NCBI GenBank assembly: GCA_002438065.1
Contig: DJSP01000072.1
Span: forward strand, 1 to 17,042
Direction: 5' to 3'
DNA: 17,042 bases
Source of the DNA: Caryophanales bacterium UBA6331
GTDB taxonomy: Bacteria > Bacillota_I > Bacilli_A > RF39 > UBA660
The notes below the pieces were generated by a model. That model was not told the DNA's origin. It made no database searches and saw only the letters and a list, made by a program, of their open reading frames with translations. Positions 16,270-17,042 of this stretch are shown piece after piece (the first letter of the stretch is position 1; the number at the start of each line of letters is the position of its first letter). The position numbers and the translations under genes were made by a program.

Positions 16270-16774
16270 GACTATAACGAGAAAAGAGTTTATATAACTC
16301 TTACAGATGAAAAAAATTATAGAGTTGATTCTAAACTAGATATTGGAGTCCATAATGATTTTGATATAGAGCAAGCAGAGTATTGCTTTAATTTAAATAC
16401 TATAAATGAAAGTGTAGCATTATTTATAAATTCCAAAGAACAAATCTTTACCGAAAAATTAAAATCATTATTAATATTTGGATATACATCTACTAGGTAT
16501 AAAGTTATTTCAGATTTTTTTTATTTGATTAAATATGGTAATTTAAAATAAACATAAGTTAGAAAAATATATAAGTAAAATTATTTTTAATGACAATACT
16601 TTAAAAGTAAATAATGTTGTGGATATTTATCGAATTTTGAATTCATTGTTTAACAATAGAAGATTTGTTTCTAATTTAAGTAATGTTAAAGTTAATTGGT
16701 TAAATATTCCAAGTATTGAAATAATAAGTTGCATTTTAGAATTTATTAATGAATTTGTAAAAACATCTATATAA
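16270..16774 (+). pseudogene. Frameshifted, N-truncated AbiEii-type nucleotidyltransferase toxin
   Basis: Two abutting frames together give the C-terminal half of an AbiEii (DUF1814) nucleotidyltransferase, the toxin of the type IV AbiE toxin-antitoxin and phage-abortive systems. The first frame (16270-16551) contains KLDIGVHNDFDI and then EKLKSLLIFGYTSTRYK, with SDFFYLI in place of the family's DxYDLYLL. The second frame (16550-16774) continues with IYRILNSLFNNRRFVSNL and NWLNIPS, as in the C-terminal helical part. The reading shifts frame at about 16549-16552. The 5' half with the catalytic GGTAL...HRxSxDID motif is missing, and no AbiEi antitoxin is seen. A TTG with AGGTGAT ahead (16249) may be the old start region, but its frame closes after 15 codons. 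It is a non-functional fossil. Confidence 0.7.
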
Positions 16775-16911
16775 AAATTTTAAAGTTTATTAATTAATAA
16801 TAATTAAAAAACATTCAAGATAAACTAAAAACATAGAAAATTAGCAATTTGAAAGGTGGAAATAATTGTTTTATAGGCTTTTGCATAAATTAATATAGAC
16901 TGTGATGATAA

Positions 16912-16959
16912 ATGGCTAAAAAGGTTGTAATTGATGTTGGTCATCAAAGTACGAAATAA
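16912..16959 (+). pseudogene. 5' stub of an N-acetylmuramoyl-L-alanine amidase gene
   Basis: The 15-codon frame MAKKVVIDVGHQSTK matches the start of Amidase_3-type cell-wall amidases, which open with KxVVIDxGHGG; the His is a zinc ligand. The frame then stops, and no continuation in the other frames is visible before the window ends. A possible ribosome site with a TTG frame (AAAGGTGG near 16853, LFYRLLHKLI then stop) lies just upstream. The arrangement resembles the remnant of a phage holin-endolysin cassette, but it is too short to be sure. Confidence 0.4.
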
Positions 16960-16984
16960 TAATATATATATAATAAATAAAGCA

Positions 16985-17008
16985 AAATACTCTTTAACAA
17001 AAGTATTT
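16985..17008. repeat. Weak inverted repeat near the right edge
   Basis: AAATACT (16985-16991) and AGTATTT (17002-17008) form a 7-bp stem with a 10-nt loop. There is no T-run directly after it, so it is at best a weak terminator or a regulator site for whatever follows. Confidence 0.3.
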
Positions 17009-17030
17009 ATGCCAAAATTAACCGTTAGTG

Positions 17031-17036
17031 TATAAT
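17031..17036 (+). promoter_or_regulatory. Possible -10 box at the right edge
   Basis: A perfect TATAAT preceded by GTG suggests a promoter for a gene beyond the window. No good -35 is seen at the correct distance. Confidence 0.3.
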
Positions 17037-17042
17037 ATGTTG

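Overview
The window is very AT-rich, with AAA/AAT/GAT/TTA-dominated codons, AGGAGG-type ribosome binding sites and TGA used as a genuine stop (jetA and jetC end in TGA, and Trp is read from TGG). This suggests a low-GC Gram-positive bacterium (Bacillota, perhaps a gut Clostridia, Bacilli or Erysipelotrichia lineage) using genetic code 11, not a Mycoplasma-type code. A collagen-like gene with a sigma-K-like promoter hints at a spore former or a recent descendant of one. I cannot name the species.

Layout. Positions 1-186 are intergenic with small inverted repeats. 187-3381 (-) is a SWIM-SNF2 helicase-like ATPase. It is divergent from a flavin thioredoxin-reductase-like protein at 3487-4374 (+) that keeps the CxxC centre but has lost the usual NADPH motifs. 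A bidirectional terminator separates that gene from a convergent four-gene minus-strand operon (6793 down to 4452): zinc-ribbon protein, lipoprotein, membrane-anchored thioredoxin-like protein without cysteines, and small membrane-anchored protein. A decayed zinc-ribbon duplicate sits just upstream (6826-6974). A small XRE-type regulator (7074-7325, +) reads away from that operon and may control it. Next come the short collagen-like protein (7422-8033, +) and its strong terminator.

The main system is at 8174-16220 (+): a complete four-gene Wadjet operon, jetA-jetB-jetC-jetD, of the DUF2397/DUF2398/TIGR02680/DUF2399 subgroup (type III as I recall the numbering). The genes overlap by 8, 8 and 4 nt, start from one likely promoter and end at a perfect 14-bp hairpin. 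JetA, JetB and JetC form an SMC-like (kleisin/KITE/SMC) motor and JetD is the Toprim nuclease. Together they are known to restrict small circular DNA such as plasmids. Key residues in JetC and JetD appear intact.

Downstream (16221-17042) there are only gene remains: a frameshifted, N-terminally truncated AbiEii-type nucleotidyltransferase toxin, and a 15-codon stub of an N-acetylmuramoyl-L-alanine amidase. This fits an accessory or defence island with one intact system beside decayed ones. The Wadjet system is a described family. What is less ordinary here is the NADPH-motif-free reductase, the possible sigma-K control of the collagen-like gene, the unrecognised envelope operon and the fossil AbiE.
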